From G963692885 sp964658655 (GTDB lineage: Bacteria > Acidobacteriota > Terriglobia > Terriglobales > Acidobacteriaceae), in contig CAZZZL010000012.1 in assembly GCA_964658655.1 (NCBI GenBank), positions 38,042-102,041 on the forward strand: DNA of 64,000 nt, written 5' to 3'. The notes under the pieces are model-generated. The model was given only the letters and a program-made list of their open reading frames with translations. It was not told the origin of the DNA and made no database searches. Every line of letters begins with the position of its first letter. Positions within the stretch are counted from its first letter, which is position 1. Below are positions 17,724-25,429 of the stretch, piece by piece. The translations under genes were made by a program, and so were the position numbers.

Positions 17724-18683
17724 TCAGGAACGCGCGGTCGCGCTTGCATGCACAGCATCTTTGAAGTAGTCCAAAGACAACTCCAAACCCTGGCGCAGAC
17801 TTACTTTTGGCTCCCACCCGAGCAGTTTCTTTGCCTTGGTAATATCGGGGCGACGGCGGGCGGGATCGTCCTTGGGAAGAGGCAGATTGCGGAGACCGCT
17901 TTTCGATCCAGTGACCGACAGCACTTCCTGCGCGCACTCCGCAATCGTCCACTCGACCGGGTTGCCGATGTTGGTGGGAAGATGTTCGTCAGAGGCGGCC
18001 AGTTTCACGATGCCGGCAATCAGGTCAGATACGTAACAGAAGCTGCGCGTTTGCGAGCCGTCGCCGTAGATGGTCAGTTCTTCGCCGGCGAGGGCCTGCA
18101 TCATCAGGTTTGAAATGACGCGACCATCTGTCGGCTGCAGGCGTGGGCCATAGGTGTTGAAGATGCGGACCATGTGCGTGTCGACACCGTAATAACGGTG
18201 ATAAGCCATGATGGTCGCTTCAGAAAAACGCTTGGCTTCGTCGTAGACCGACCGCGGTCCGATGGGATTGACGTGGCCCCAGTAGCTTTCCGTCTGCGGA
18301 TGCTCGAGTGGATCGCCGTAGCATTCCGATGTGGAAGCGTGCAGGAATCCTGCCTTGTACTTCTTCGCAATATCGAGCGCGTTGACTGTACCGACTGAAC
18401 CAACCTTGAGCGTTTCGGGCCCGAGTCGATCGTAGTCGGCGGGACTTGCAGGTGAAGCGAGATTGAATACATAGCCGACTTCGCCTGGATCAAAGGCTTC
18501 GCAGATATCCTGATCGATGAGGCTGAAGCGCGGCTCTTTTGCCAGGTGTGCGATGTTCTGCAGACGGCCTGTACAAAGGTTATCTGCGCCAACAACTTCG
18601 TGGCCGACGGCGAGCAGAGCGTCGGTCAGGTGGGAGCCGAGAAATCCCGCTGCTCCTGTGACGAGGATGCGTTGTGGCTTCAC
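17724..18683 (-). CDS. UDP-glucuronate decarboxylase (UDP-xylose synthase)
   Basis: Extended SDR enzyme (319 residues) that converts UDP-glucuronate to UDP-xylose with NAD. The nucleotide-binding motif GAAGFLGSHL is at the N-terminus, the catalytic YxxxK is in SVYDEAKRFSE, and Thr/Ser-containing STSECYGDP precedes it. The segment ending PDITKAKKLLGW is typical of UXS proteins and distinguishes it from UDP-glucose epimerases. The start is a GTG. It follows ugd by about 100 bases on the same strand; Ugd makes UDP-glucuronate, the substrate of this enzyme, so the two form a UDP-xylose branch for surface polysaccharide. Confidence 0.92.
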   Translation of the reverse strand: MKPQRILVTGAAGFLGSHLTDALLAVGHEVVGADNLCTGRLQNIAHLAKEPRFSLIDQDICEAFDPGEVGYVFNLASPASPADYDRLGPETLKVGSVGTVNALDIAKKYKAGFLHASTSECYGDPLEHPQTESYWGHVNPIGPRSVYDEAKRFSEATIMAYHRYYGVDTHMVRIFNTYGPRLQPTDGRVISNLMMQALAGEELTIYGDGSQTRSFCYVSDLIAGIVKLAASDEHLPTNIGNPVEWTIAECAQEVLSVTGSKSGLRNLPLPKDDPARRRPDITKAKKLLGWEPKVSLRQGLELSLDYFKDAVHASATARS

Positions 18684-18733
18684 TATGTCTCTTTTCTGAG
18701 GGAGTGGCTGGGCGTGGTCCTGCGCATTGAGAT

Positions 18734-18768
18734 CAGCGCGCGGATGAACGGCTCTACCCCGCGCGCTG
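18734..18768. repeat. 10-bp inverted repeat between ugd and UDP-xylose synthase
   Basis: CAGCGCGCGG and CCGCGCGCTG form a perfect, very GC-rich 10-bp stem with a 15-base loop just downstream of the ugd stop. There is no T tract, so it may protect or attenuate the transcript between the two genes rather than end it. Confidence 0.4.
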
Positions 18769-18782
18769 ACTGAATTGATTGG

Positions 18783-20216
18783 TTAAACGATGCGCTTGCT
18801 GCGGGTCACACCTTGCTGCAATGCACCCTCACGTGTGGAATGAACTGCGGGACGACCGATGCTGATGTAAGTGAATCCCTTGTTCGCCATCTCTTCGGGG
18901 TCGTAGAGATTTCGTCCGTCTATGACGATGGGATAGCGCAGGGTGTAGTGCAGCTTCTCCAGGTCGAGCTGGCCGAAGTCGCTCCAGTCGCTCAGGATGA
19001 GCAATGCATCGGCATCCTGTGCCGCGCTGTAGGGGTCGTCGACGTACTCGAGACGCGCACTGGGCGGGAGGATTTCCTTCGACCGTTCAGCCGCGGCAGG
19101 ATCATAGGCACGGATCGAGCAGCCTTCGTGAAGCAGCATGTTGATGATGTCGAAGGCCGGCGACTCGCGAACGTCATCCGTGCCGCCCTTAAACGCAAGG
19201 CCAAGGACAGCCAGCTTTTTCCCGCGGAATGTCCAGAGTGCTGAACGCACTTTCTGGAAGTAACGAACCTTCTGCTCGGCATTGATTTTTTCCACTTCGC
19301 GCAGCAGGTTGAATTCGACGCCGAGCTGCTCCGCCACGTAGCGGAAAGCCGCTACGTCCTTGGGAAAGCAGGAGCCGCCGTAACCAATGCCGGCCCGGAG
19401 AAACTGTCCGCCGATGCGCTTGTCCAGACCCATGCCGAGAGCCACTTCCTGCACGCTGGCATCAGCTGCTTCGCAGACGTTGGCGACGGCGTTGATGAAA
19501 GAGATCTTCATGGCAAGGAAGGCATTCGAAGCATGCTTGATGAGCTCTGCTGCCTTAGTCGAGGTTAAAAGGATCGGCGGCGGATCGTTCTGCGACTTGC
19601 TGCCCGGGAAGCTGGTGTCCTTGGTGTAGTACTCGCCGGAGGTAAGCGGGTAATAGATGGCGCGCAGAAGGTCAGCGGCGCGTGGATTGTCGGCACCGAC
19701 CACGATGCGATCAGGATGCAGGAAATCGATGACAGCCGTGCCTTCACGCAGAAATTCGGGATTGGAGGCTACATCGAAATCTGCCCGCGGAACACCGCTG
19801 CGTTCGATGGTGCGACGCACCCATTCGTTGGTGTAGACCGGGACGGTGCTCTTTTCGACGATGACCTTGTAGCCGTTTATGGAGCGGGCGATCTCACTGG
19901 CGACCGCGTCCACGTAGGACAGGTCTGCGTTGCCGGACTCACTTTGCGGCGTACCGACGGCTACGAAGATGGCCTGCGCATCCTGCGTAGCAGTTTTCAG
20001 GTCGGTTGAGAATTTGAGGCGGAGATTACGGTGCCGTTCGAGCAACTCGGGCAGAAAGTCCTCGTGAATCGGGACGCCGCCGCTGCGTAGTGTCTGAATC
20101 TTGCGTTCGTCATTGTCGACACAAACGACGTTGTGCCCGATCTCGGCAAAACATACGGCCGCTACCAGGCCAACATAGCCAGAACCAACGACGGCAATGG
20201 ATACAGGTTCGCTCAA
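18783..20216 (-). CDS. ugd: UDP-glucose 6-dehydrogenase
   Basis: Oxidises UDP-glucose to UDP-glucuronate with two NAD. The 477-residue protein has the N-terminal Rossmann motif VVGSGYVGLVAA, the substrate-binding NPEFLREGTAVIDF, the catalytic Cys in GGSCFPKDV, and the C-terminal GLAFKGGTDDVRESPA. The predicted start is TTG, supported by GGAG about 8 bases upstream. The length and motifs fit the TuaD/UDPGDH family. It is the first gene of a short minus-strand run with UDP-xylose synthase. About 180 bases separate it from the acyltransferase gene upstream. Confidence 0.96.
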   Translation of the reverse strand: MSEPVSIAVVGSGYVGLVAAVCFAEIGHNVVCVDNDERKIQTLRSGGVPIHEDFLPELLERHRNLRLKFSTDLKTATQDAQAIFVAVGTPQSESGNADLSYVDAVASEIARSINGYKVIVEKSTVPVYTNEWVRRTIERSGVPRADFDVASNPEFLREGTAVIDFLHPDRIVVGADNPRAADLLRAIYYPLTSGEYYTKDTSFPGSKSQNDPPPILLTSTKAAELIKHASNAFLAMKISFINAVANVCEAADASVQEVALGMGLDKRIGGQFLRAGIGYGGSCFPKDVAAFRYVAEQLGVEFNLLREVEKINAEQKVRYFQKVRSALWTFRGKKLAVLGLAFKGGTDDVRESPAFDIINMLLHEGCSIRAYDPAAAERSKEILPPSARLEYVDDPYSAAQDADALLILSDWSDFGQLDLEKLHYTLRYPIVIDGRNLYDPEEMANKGFTYISIGRPAVHSTREGALQQGVTRSKRIV

Positions 20217-20379
20217 TTGTCTTCTCCGTGCGTTCAGTAAATTTTGGGTGAGCTTTGATTATAACCAATTGCCGGGGTCGGCCTGAGCCGGGCAGTCGTG
20301 GTTTACGGTTTTGCACTGACGACGGTGCAGCCACGGATTTATAAGAAATGCGCACCGTCGAGGCACGCAGTCATCGGGA

Positions 20380-20414
20380 CGAACTCCGTCGGCAGCTAAT
20401 TTTGACGGAGTTCG
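20380..20414. repeat. 11-bp inverted repeat spanning an acyltransferase stop codon
   Basis: CGAACTCCGTC and GACGGAGTTCG form a perfect 11-bp stem with a 13-base loop. The stop codon of the minus-strand acyltransferase (20396-20398) lies in the loop, and one arm encodes its last residues. It may act as a transcript 3' end structure; no T tract follows. Confidence 0.45.
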
Positions 20415-21019
20415 CGGGTCTTGATCGGGCGGCAGGGATTGCCTGCTGCGACGATCCAGCGGCCGATGTCTTTGGTTACCACGGAGTTAGCGCCGACCAC
20501 GCAGCCTTCATGCAGGGTGAGTCCCGGTCCGATGAAAACGCCGGAAGCGACCCAGCTTTGGGGGCCGATGGTGATCGGTTTCGAGTACAGCGGGAAGTCC
20601 GTCAGAGTGTAATCGTGGGATGCCGTGCAGAGATAAGCCTTTTGAGAAACGACGGCGTGCTCACCAATGCTAACGTGGGCAAGGTTGTAGACTTCGACGC
20701 TGTCGCCGAGGACCGAGTAGTCCTCCATCGAGAGCAGCCACGGAATGGTAATACGGACGCCGCCGCAGATGAGGACATTTTTACCGATACTGGCGCCGAA
20801 AAGTCGCAGCAGTGCGACACGAATACGGCTGAGGAACCGGGGACGTCTCGGCCAGAAAGCCGGCTGCACACACTGCCAGAGTCCCCGACGGACGAGCACC
20901 GACCATTTGTGGTTTTTCTGATATGTTCCGAGGTCGACCCTGGGACGAAGGTCGGGCTGCACTTCGTCATCCACGCTTATCATGCCTGTGCCTGTCACCT
21001 GGTTGTTATCCAACTTCAT
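20396..21019 (-). CDS. Hexapeptide-repeat acyltransferase (WcaF/colanic-acid type)
   Basis: Predicted O-acetyltransferase of 207 residues acting on a polysaccharide or its precursor. The C-terminal half has left-handed beta-helix hexapeptide repeats (ASIGKN, VSIGEH, ITIGPQ, LTLHEG, CVVGAN) and ends with a typical AAGNPCRPIK segment, as in WcaF and NodL/LacA-like proteins. The frame is open upstream to 21322, but those residues overlap the divergent gmhB gene and look non-natural. I chose the ATG at 21019 because GGGGATTAGG lies immediately upstream; an ATG at 21064 is also possible. The acyl donor is probably acetyl-CoA by family knowledge. Confidence 0.85.
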   Translation of the reverse strand: MKLDNNQVTGTGMISVDDEVQPDLRPRVDLGTYQKNHKWSVLVRRGLWQCVQPAFWPRRPRFLSRIRVALLRLFGASIGKNVLICGGVRITIPWLLSMEDYSVLGDSVEVYNLAHVSIGEHAVVSQKAYLCTASHDYTLTDFPLYSKPITIGPQSWVASGVFIGPGLTLHEGCVVGANSVVTKDIGRWIVAAGNPCRPIKTRELRQN

Positions 21020-21134
21020 CCTAATCCCCGTTGGCAAGCGTTTATAAGAGATATGACCCAGCATATGCACTCTAGTTGCTACTGAGCGGGCAGAAACACT
21101 TGCTGGCCGGCGAAGGCTCTGCGATGCTGCAAGT

Positions 21135-21710
21135 GTGACAGACCTGCCGCTGCATGTTGCTGAAGATACCCGCTTTGTCTTCCTGGATCGCGATGGTGTC
21201 ATCAATCGCAAAATGCCGGAAGGCGCGTGGGTGACGACACCTGCAGAGTTTGAGATGCTCGAAGGGGCTGCTGCGGCGGTTGCCACTTTGAATCGTCGGG
21301 ACATTCGTGTGGTCGTCGTCACAAATCAACGCGGCATCGCCGTCGGGTTGTATTCAGAGGCTGAACTTGCCACCATTCACACTCACATGCAGTCGCTGCT
21401 AGCTGACGAGGGTGCGCGAGTGGACGCCATCTATTATTGCCCGCACGATCGTGAAAGCTGCGCTTGCCGCAAGCCGAAACCGGGGATGCTGCTGCAAGCG
21501 TTTGAGGATTTTCCCGGCGCCGATCCGACAAACAGCCTGCTGATCGGCGATTCACTTTCGGATATTGAAGCGGGGAGGGCGGTCGGGATGCCGACTGTGT
21601 TCATCCATGGTGAGGCGTCCACGCGGTCGAGCGGAGCGGCAAAGGCGCTGGCGCTTTCGACGTATAACGCCGCATCACTCAGTGCGTTTGTGACGGCGAA
21701 CTTCGGATAG
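21135..21710 (+). CDS. gmhB: D-glycero-D-manno-heptose-1,7-bisphosphate 7-phosphatase
   Basis: HAD-superfamily phosphatase (191 residues) of the GmhB type, removing the 7-phosphate in the heptose pathway for LPS or S-layer glycans. The catalytic motif FLDRDGVIN gives the nucleophile Asp18 and acid/base Asp20. Motif II is in VVVTNQRGIA, the zinc-binding Cys/His loop is CPHDRESCACRKPKPGM, and the final acidic motif is GDSLSDIEAG. The start is a GTG without a strong ribosome site. It is alone on the plus strand inside a minus-strand sugar-nucleotide cluster. Relatives acting on histidinol phosphate exist, but the zinc loop favours GmhB. Confidence 0.9.
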   Translation: MTDLPLHVAEDTRFVFLDRDGVINRKMPEGAWVTTPAEFEMLEGAAAAVATLNRRDIRVVVVTNQRGIAVGLYSEAELATIHTHMQSLLADEGARVDAIYYCPHDRESCACRKPKPGMLLQAFEDFPGADPTNSLLIGDSLSDIEAGRAVGMPTVFIHGEASTRSSGAAKALALSTYNAASLSAFVTANFG

Positions 21711-21724
21711 GACGCGGGCGACGC

Positions 21725-22621
21725 CTAGCCTTCGCCCAGTGGACGGCCGGTTTTCGATTCCTCGAGAATTCGCAAAAGGTACGTGCCATAGCCGCTCTTC
21801 AGAAGTGGTTCGGCAAGCTTTTCGAGCTGGGAGCCATCGATATAGCCCATGCGGAAGGCGATCTCTTCGGGACAGGCGATCTTGAGGCCCTGGCGTTTTT
21901 CGAGAGTGTGGATGAACATGGACGCCTCGAGCATGGAGTCGTGCGTGCCGGTATCGAGCCAGGCCATGCCGCGTCCAAACGAGACGACCTGCAGATTGCC
22001 TTTTTCGAGGTAGATGCGGTTCAGGTCGGTGATCTCGAGTTCGCCGCGTTTGGAAGGCTTGAGGCCCCTGGCATACTCCACCACGTGGCCGTCATAGAAG
22101 TAGAGGCCGGTGACGGCGTAGCGGGATTTAGGTTTCTCCGGCTTCTCCTCAAGCGAGATCGCCTTGCCCGCAGTGTTGAACTCGACGACGCCATAGGCGG
22201 TGGGGTCCTGGACTGGATAGGCGAAGACAACGGCGCCGTCCTGAATTTTCGCCGCATCCTGGACCATGAGCGCCATGTCGTGACCGTAGAAAATGTTGTC
22301 GCCGAGCACCAGTGCGCAGGGCTCATCCTTGGCAAACTTTTCGCCGATGAGGAAGGCCTGGGCGAGTCCCTCAGGCTTGGGCTGTTCTGCGTACTCGATG
22401 CGCAGACCCCAACGCGCGCCATCGCCGAGCAGGTCGCGGAAACGCGGGAGATCGAGTGGCGTTGAGATGACCAGCACTTCGCGAATCCCGGCCAGCATGA
22501 GCGTGGTGAGGGGGAAATAGATCATGGGCTTGTCGTAAATGGGGACAAGCTGTTTGCTCACAGCCAGGGTAACGGGATAGAGGCGGGTTCCGGAACCACC
22601 CGCCAGGATTATGCCTCGCAT
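21725..22621 (-). CDS. rmlA: Glucose-1-phosphate thymidylyltransferase
   Basis: First enzyme of dTDP-L-rhamnose synthesis; it joins glucose 1-phosphate and dTTP to dTDP-glucose. The 298-residue protein begins with MRGIILAGGSGTRLYP, the nucleotide-binding signature, followed by KQLVPIYDKPMIYFP and the metal-binding GDNIFYG. The ATG at 22621 has GGAG about 10 bases upstream and matches the family N-terminus; an in-frame start at 22645 would add eight residues. It ends the minus-strand rml operon, 86 bases after rmlB. Confidence 0.97.
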   Translation of the reverse strand: MRGIILAGGSGTRLYPVTLAVSKQLVPIYDKPMIYFPLTTLMLAGIREVLVISTPLDLPRFRDLLGDGARWGLRIEYAEQPKPEGLAQAFLIGEKFAKDEPCALVLGDNIFYGHDMALMVQDAAKIQDGAVVFAYPVQDPTAYGVVEFNTAGKAISLEEKPEKPKSRYAVTGLYFYDGHVVEYARGLKPSKRGELEITDLNRIYLEKGNLQVVSFGRGMAWLDTGTHDSMLEASMFIHTLEKRQGLKIACPEEIAFRMGYIDGSQLEKLAEPLLKSGYGTYLLRILEESKTGRPLGEG

Positions 22622-22707
22622 CGAAATCGTTCTCCGGCGCGCCATTCAAGTGGCGCGCAATTTCTTAAAGTATTGCCTTAGCAAACAGCGGCAAGAGCAT
22701 GTAGCGA

Positions 22708-23817
22708 TTAGTGTCGGGCTGCGTAATTCTGTTCAATCCATTTGCGATAGTTGCCGCTGGTAATTTCCTGGGCCCACGGCAGATTCGCCAGGTACCATTC
22801 GACTGTCTTACGGATGCCACCTTCAAAACTCTCGGCCGGCTGCCATCCCAGTTTCGACTGCAACTTGCCGCAATCGACGGCGTAGCGGCGGTCGTGGCCC
22901 GGGCGGTCCTTGACGTAGGTGATGAGTTTGTTGTGCGGTGCACCCTGGGGGTGGAGTTCGTCCATGATTAAGCAAAGGGTGTGGACTACGTCGATGTTCT
23001 TCTTTTCGCTCAGACCACCCACGTTGTAGACCTCGCCTACCCGGCCACCGGCGAGGACCGTGGCTATGGCTGAGCAGTGGTCGCCGACATAGAGCCAGTC
23101 GCGGACATTCAGTCCATCTCCGTAGACCGGCAGCGGTTTGCCGTTGAGCAGGTTCAGGATCATGAGCGGAATCAGCTTTTCCGGAAACTGGAATGGGCCA
23201 TAGTTGTTGGAGCAGTTGGTGGTCAGGGTCGGCAGGCCGTAGGTGTGGTGATAGGCGCGCACCAGGTGATCGCTGCCGGCTTTGGAGGCGGAGTAGGGAC
23301 TGTTCGGCTGATACGCCGTCGTTTCGAGGAAGGCCGGGTCGTCCTTACCCAGCGAACCGTAGACCTCGTCGGTCGAGACATGCAGGAAGCGGAAGCTATC
23401 CTTGTCGTTGCCGGTGAGGGCCTGCCAGTAGTGGCGAGCTGTCTCGAGCAGACGGAAGGTACCGACGACATTGGTAATGATGAAAGCTTCAGGGCCAAGG
23501 ATGGAGCGATCGACATGGCTTTCGGCGGCGAAATGAACGATGGCGTCGGGCTTGTAACGGTCGAGCAGACCGGAGACAAGATCAGTGTCCTCTATGCCGC
23601 CGTGGACAAACGTGTACTTGGCGTTGGTTTCGATGGATTTGAGGTTTGCCGGATTGCCCGCGTATGTCAACTTGTCAAGGTTGATGACCTGGTCGCCGGC
23701 GGCGATGCGAGCCAGCACAAAATTCGATCCGATAAAACCAGCGCCGCCTGTCACCAGCAGCGTCTGCTGTGCTGCTCGTTCGCGGTCTTCCCGTGCCGCC
23801 CGGCTTGCCCAAACCAT
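22708..23817 (-). CDS. rmlB: dTDP-glucose 4,6-dehydratase
   Basis: NAD-dependent extended SDR (369 residues) converting dTDP-glucose to dTDP-4-keto-6-deoxyglucose. The nucleotide-binding motif is TGGAGFIGSNFV, the catalytic Tyr/Lys is in SPYSASKAGSDH, and the Asp-Glu pair of the dehydration step is in HVSTDEVYGSL. NCSNNYGPFQFPEKLIPL is characteristic of RmlB. The N-terminus carries about 19 extra residues (VWASRAARE...) before the first strand. The ATG at 23817 has GGAGG with 8 bases of spacing; a TTG directly before it is less likely. Confidence 0.97.
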   Translation of the reverse strand: MVWASRAAREDRERAAQQTLLVTGGAGFIGSNFVLARIAAGDQVINLDKLTYAGNPANLKSIETNAKYTFVHGGIEDTDLVSGLLDRYKPDAIVHFAAESHVDRSILGPEAFIITNVVGTFRLLETARHYWQALTGNDKDSFRFLHVSTDEVYGSLGKDDPAFLETTAYQPNSPYSASKAGSDHLVRAYHHTYGLPTLTTNCSNNYGPFQFPEKLIPLMILNLLNGKPLPVYGDGLNVRDWLYVGDHCSAIATVLAGGRVGEVYNVGGLSEKKNIDVVHTLCLIMDELHPQGAPHNKLITYVKDRPGHDRRYAVDCGKLQSKLGWQPAESFEGGIRKTVEWYLANLPWAQEITSGNYRKWIEQNYAARH

Positions 23818-23937
23818 CAATCCATCCTCCGCGTCCTGAAAGCGTATTTAAATCCTAAAAATAAACCGGCCAAATGTGTGCGCATTGCCCTGTTGTAAGG
23901 CTACCAGCCTGTGCGTCGGGATACTACTCGCAGGACA

Positions 23938-24492
23938 CTACTCGAACGTGTCGGCATCCCGGAGATGCTTGCCTGTCTCATCTTTCGGGGAGAGCTTGGG
24001 CGCGAAGGCGGTCTGGTCGATTTTCGGCCACTCAATGCCGACATCGGGATCGTTCCACAGCAGGGTCCGTTCACCGCCGGGCGCATAGAAATCACTCGCT
24101 TTGTAGAGGAGTTCGGCTTCATCGGAGAGCACCAGGAAGCCGTGCGCGAAGCCTTTGGGAACCCAGAGCATGCGCTTGTTTTCCGCGCTCAGGTGGACGC
24201 CGGCCCACTTGCCGAAGTGCGGCGAACGGCGGCGCATATCGACTGCCACATCAAAGATTTCGCCGCGACCGACACGGACCAGTTTGCCCTGCGGCTGGAT
24301 CAGCTGGTAGTGCAGGCCGCGCAGGACGCCCTTCTCAGATTTGGAGTGGTTATCCTGCACGAAACGGTCGGTGATGCCCAGTTCCGTCATGGTCTTCTCA
24401 TTAAAACTCTCGAAGAAGAACCCGCGGCTGTCCGGGAACACGCGCGGCTCGATCACAAAGACATCAGGAAGGTTGGTAGCTATTTTTTGAAT
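23938..24492 (-). CDS. rmlC: dTDP-4-dehydrorhamnose 3,5-epimerase, apparent ATT start
   Basis: Cupin-fold epimerase of the rhamnose pathway. The conserved segments are SRGFFFESFN, GVLRGLHYQ with the catalytic His, GEIFDVAVDMR and the Tyr-containing LLYKASDFYAPGGE. The first ATG/GTG/TTG in frame is a GTG at 24456, but homology continues upstream: the codons from 24492 read (I)QKIATNLPDVFVI, which lines up residue for residue with the start of RmlC proteins. An ATT codon at 24492 is preceded by CCGGAG with 6 bases of spacing. I therefore place the start at this ATT (184 residues). Alternatives are a sequence error or a shortened protein from the GTG. Confidence 0.9.
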   Translation of the reverse strand: MQKIATNLPDVFVIEPRVFPDSRGFFFESFNEKTMTELGITDRFVQDNHSKSEKGVLRGLHYQLIQPQGKLVRVGRGEIFDVAVDMRRRSPHFGKWAGVHLSAENKRMLWVPKGFAHGFLVLSDEAELLYKASDFYAPGGERTLLWNDPDVGIEWPKIDQTAFAPKLSPKDETGKHLRDADTFE

Positions 24493-24498
24493 AGGAAA

Positions 24499-24504
24499 CT
24501 CCGG
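24499..24504 (-). promoter_or_regulatory. Ribosome binding site of rmlC before a non-standard start
   Basis: On the minus strand CCGGAG is followed by six bases and then ATT CAA AAA. The spacing is ideal for an initiation codon at 24492 and supports reading that ATT as the rmlC start. The GTG at 24456 is about 42 bases away from this site. Confidence 0.6.
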
Positions 24505-24519
24505 GAGACTGCGTAGATT

Positions 24520-25410
24520 TTAGGGCTTCGCCAGTGAGGCGGCAGCCAGGTTGACCTTTTCCATCTCTTCCTGCAGGGACTCTTCCCAGGGCGCAAGGCT
24601 GAACCCGAAGGTCGCCGCGAACCTGGCATTGGAGAGGACGGAATTGTGGGGACGCTTAGCCGGGGTGGGATACTCGGCGGTTGGGATCGGCAAGAGCTTC
24701 GGCTTGGACGGCATATCTGCGAGTTCAAAGATGCGTTTTGCGAAGCCGTACCAGGACGTCGAGCCGGCGGACGTCATGTGATAAACGCCGGAGGGTAGTG
24801 GGCCTGTCTCGAGAATGCGCACGGTCGCGGCCGCAATGGCTTTGGAGGATGTGGGGCTGCCGACCTGGTCTGCGACGACGCGAAGCTCAGGGCGTCCGGC
24901 ACCGATCCGCAGCATAGTGCGGAGAAAATTCTGGCCGTCCGCGCCGTAGACCCAACTGGTGCGCAGGACGACAGCTTCAGCCCCGGCAGCCGTGATCCTC
25001 TGTTCTCCTTCAAGCTTGGAGCGTCCGTAAACGCCGAGCGGACCTGTCGGATCGGTCTCGACGTAGGGCGAACTTTTTTCGCCGTTGAAGACGTAGTCGG
25101 TCGAATAGTGGACCAGGGGAATGCCCAGCTCGCGGGCGGCAACAGCCATGGCGCCGGGTGCATGGGAATTGACAGCGAAGCAGGCAGCTTCATCGCTCTC
25201 GGCCTTGTCGACCGCGGTATAGGCTGCGGCGTTTACGATGCCATCGGGAGCGGTTTTGAGAATGAACTCCCGGACTGCCGTCTCGCTGGTGAGATCGCAG
25301 GCGGCGCGATCTACGGGCAGAATGGTGCCGAGGCCAGCGCCGACCTGGGCAATCTGTGTTCCTACCTGGCCGGTCTTGCCGAATAACAGAATTTTGCTAA
25401 AGGTCTTCAT
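24520..25410 (-). CDS. rmlD: dTDP-4-dehydrorhamnose reductase
   Basis: Final enzyme of dTDP-rhamnose synthesis (296 residues), reducing the 4-keto group with NAD(P)H. The N-terminal nucleotide motif is LLFGKTGQVG, the conserved NAAAYTAVDKAE follows, and the catalytic Tyr/Lys is in GVYGRSKLEGE. SWVYG and the substrate loop are also visible. The frame is open far upstream into the export-protein gene, so the start must be near its stop at 25430. I chose the ATG at 25410; one at 25419 is also possible and neither has a strong ribosome site. It follows the wza-like gene by about 10-20 bases. Confidence 0.95.
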   Translation of the reverse strand: MKTFSKILLFGKTGQVGTQIAQVGAGLGTILPVDRAACDLTSETAVREFILKTAPDGIVNAAAYTAVDKAESDEAACFAVNSHAPGAMAVAARELGIPLVHYSTDYVFNGEKSSPYVETDPTGPLGVYGRSKLEGEQRITAAGAEAVVLRTSWVYGADGQNFLRTMLRIGAGRPELRVVADQVGSPTSSKAIAAATVRILETGPLPSGVYHMTSAGSTSWYGFAKRIFELADMPSKPKLLPIPTAEYPTPAKRPHNSVLSNARFAATFGFSLAPWEESLQEEMEKVNLAAASLAKP

Positions 25411-25429
25411 CGAACTCATAGACGGGCAG

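Noticed and set aside
21020..21322. Upstream extension of the hexapeptide acyltransferase
   Set aside because: It overlaps the divergent gmhB gene, gives a Ser/Arg/Thr-rich sequence unlike the family, and a better ribosome site exists at the ATG 21019.
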